Below are positions 5,897 to 6,224 of a DNA stretch of 6,224 nt, one piece after another. The stretch covers positions 1-6,224 of the forward strand of contig JAQGJY010000382.1 in NCBI GenBank assembly GCA_028290325.1. Direction: 5' to 3'. Under the pieces are notes generated by a model, which worked only from the letters and a program-made list of their open reading frames with translations, did not search any database and was not told where the DNA came from. The stretch comes from Tardiphaga sp. GTDB taxonomy: Bacteria; Pseudomonadota; Alphaproteobacteria; Rhizobiales; Xanthobacteraceae. Within the stretch, counting starts at the first letter, position 1. Every line of letters begins with the position of its first letter. Both the position numbers and the translations under genes were made by a program.

Positions 5897-6224
5897 ATGT
5901 TCGGCGAATATTCGATTGGCGATCTTGGTGCCATCTTTGCGATGCAAGGCTTCGCCGGGCTGATTTTGTTTTCGGTCTTCGTGTTGATGGCGCTCGGCCT
6001 TGCGATCATCTTCGGCCAGATGGGCGTCATCAACATGGCGCATGGCGAGTTCATGATCCTCGGCGCCTACGTAACGTGGCTGACATCGAGCGCCTTCCAG
6101 ACCTATTTGCCGTCTTTGTTCGGCGGCTACTTTTTCCTCGCCATGGCGCTGGCGTTTCTCGCCTCCGGCGCGCTCGGCATGTTGGTGGAGTGGGCGCTGA
6201 TCCGCCATCTCTACAAGCGCCCGC
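5897..6224 (+). CDS. urtB: Urea/amide ABC transporter permease, UrtB/LivH type (partial, first 109 aa)
   Basis: This is an inner-membrane permease subunit of the same importer as the upstream binding protein. The frame is open from ATG 5897 to the window end, so the C-terminal part lies outside. The visible residues start MFGEYSIGDLGAIFAMQGFA. They contain hydrophobic helices at about 18-40 and 78-95. The family signature of branched-chain/urea permeases is clear: ALGLAIIFGQMGVINMAHGE, followed by FMILGAY (about residues 32-58). The strong AAGGAG site and the 124-nt spacing after urtA fit one operon, although the gap has hairpins that may lower permease expression. UrtC, UrtD and UrtE homologues would be expected downstream by family precedent; none is visible here. 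LivH-type amino-acid or amide (FmdE) permease is the alternative name. Confidence 0.88.
   Translation, partial: MFGEYSIGDLGAIFAMQGFAGLILFSVFVLMALGLAIIFGQMGVINMAHGEFMILGAYVTWLTSSAFQTYLPSLFGGYFFLAMALAFLASGALGMLVEWALIRHLYKRP

Noticed and set aside
5083..6054. A 323-residue minus-strand open frame across urtA and the start of urtB
   Set aside because: It spans two well-supported plus-strand genes and the gap between them, with no domain signature.
5615..6208. A 197-residue minus-strand open frame opposite the end of urtA and urtB
   Set aside because: It is antisense to the recognised permease start and low in complexity; considered a shadow.

Overview
The window is GC-rich, densely coding DNA with the codon habits of an alphaproteobacterium. 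The protein styles (urea-type ABC transporter proteins, a permease-fused hybrid kinase and a NarL-type regulator with a PAS-like insert) suggest Rhizobiales, most likely the Bradyrhizobium/Rhodopseudomonas group. That placement is inference from protein character, not from a marker gene.

The layout is two divergent transcription units around one 164-bp intergenic region (4316-4479). Leftward (minus strand) runs a two-gene signalling operon. First is a 1123-residue hybrid sensor kinase (4315-944) whose N-terminal half is an NCS1-like (nucleobase/hydantoin-type) permease. A cysteine-rich module, two more membrane helices, a kinase core, a receiver and a helical tail follow. Second is a 307-residue response regulator (954-31) with receiver, PAS-like and LuxR/NarL DNA-binding parts. 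The two genes overlap by 11 nt. Rightward (plus strand) is the start of an ABC-uptake operon: a periplasmic binding protein of the UrtA type with a twin-arginine-like signal (4480-5772), then the first 109 residues of a UrtB/LivH-type permease (5897 to the window end). The 124-nt gap between these two genes is rich in hairpins.

The likely circuit is that the permease-kinase senses a nitrogen compound (or its passage) at the membrane and phosphorylates the NarL-type regulator, which controls the divergent urea/short-amide transporter. A perfect 8-2-8 inverted repeat near the middle of the divergent intergenic region contains a 7-2-7 heptamer pair with TAC...GTA outer ends, the geometry used by NarL-type regulators. 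It is the best candidate operator.

The part most worth following up is the combination of a nucleobase-type transporter fold used as a sensor, its Cys cluster, and the linked operator and urt-like operon. The remaining sequence is ordinary. The long opposite-strand open frames are shadows of the real genes.
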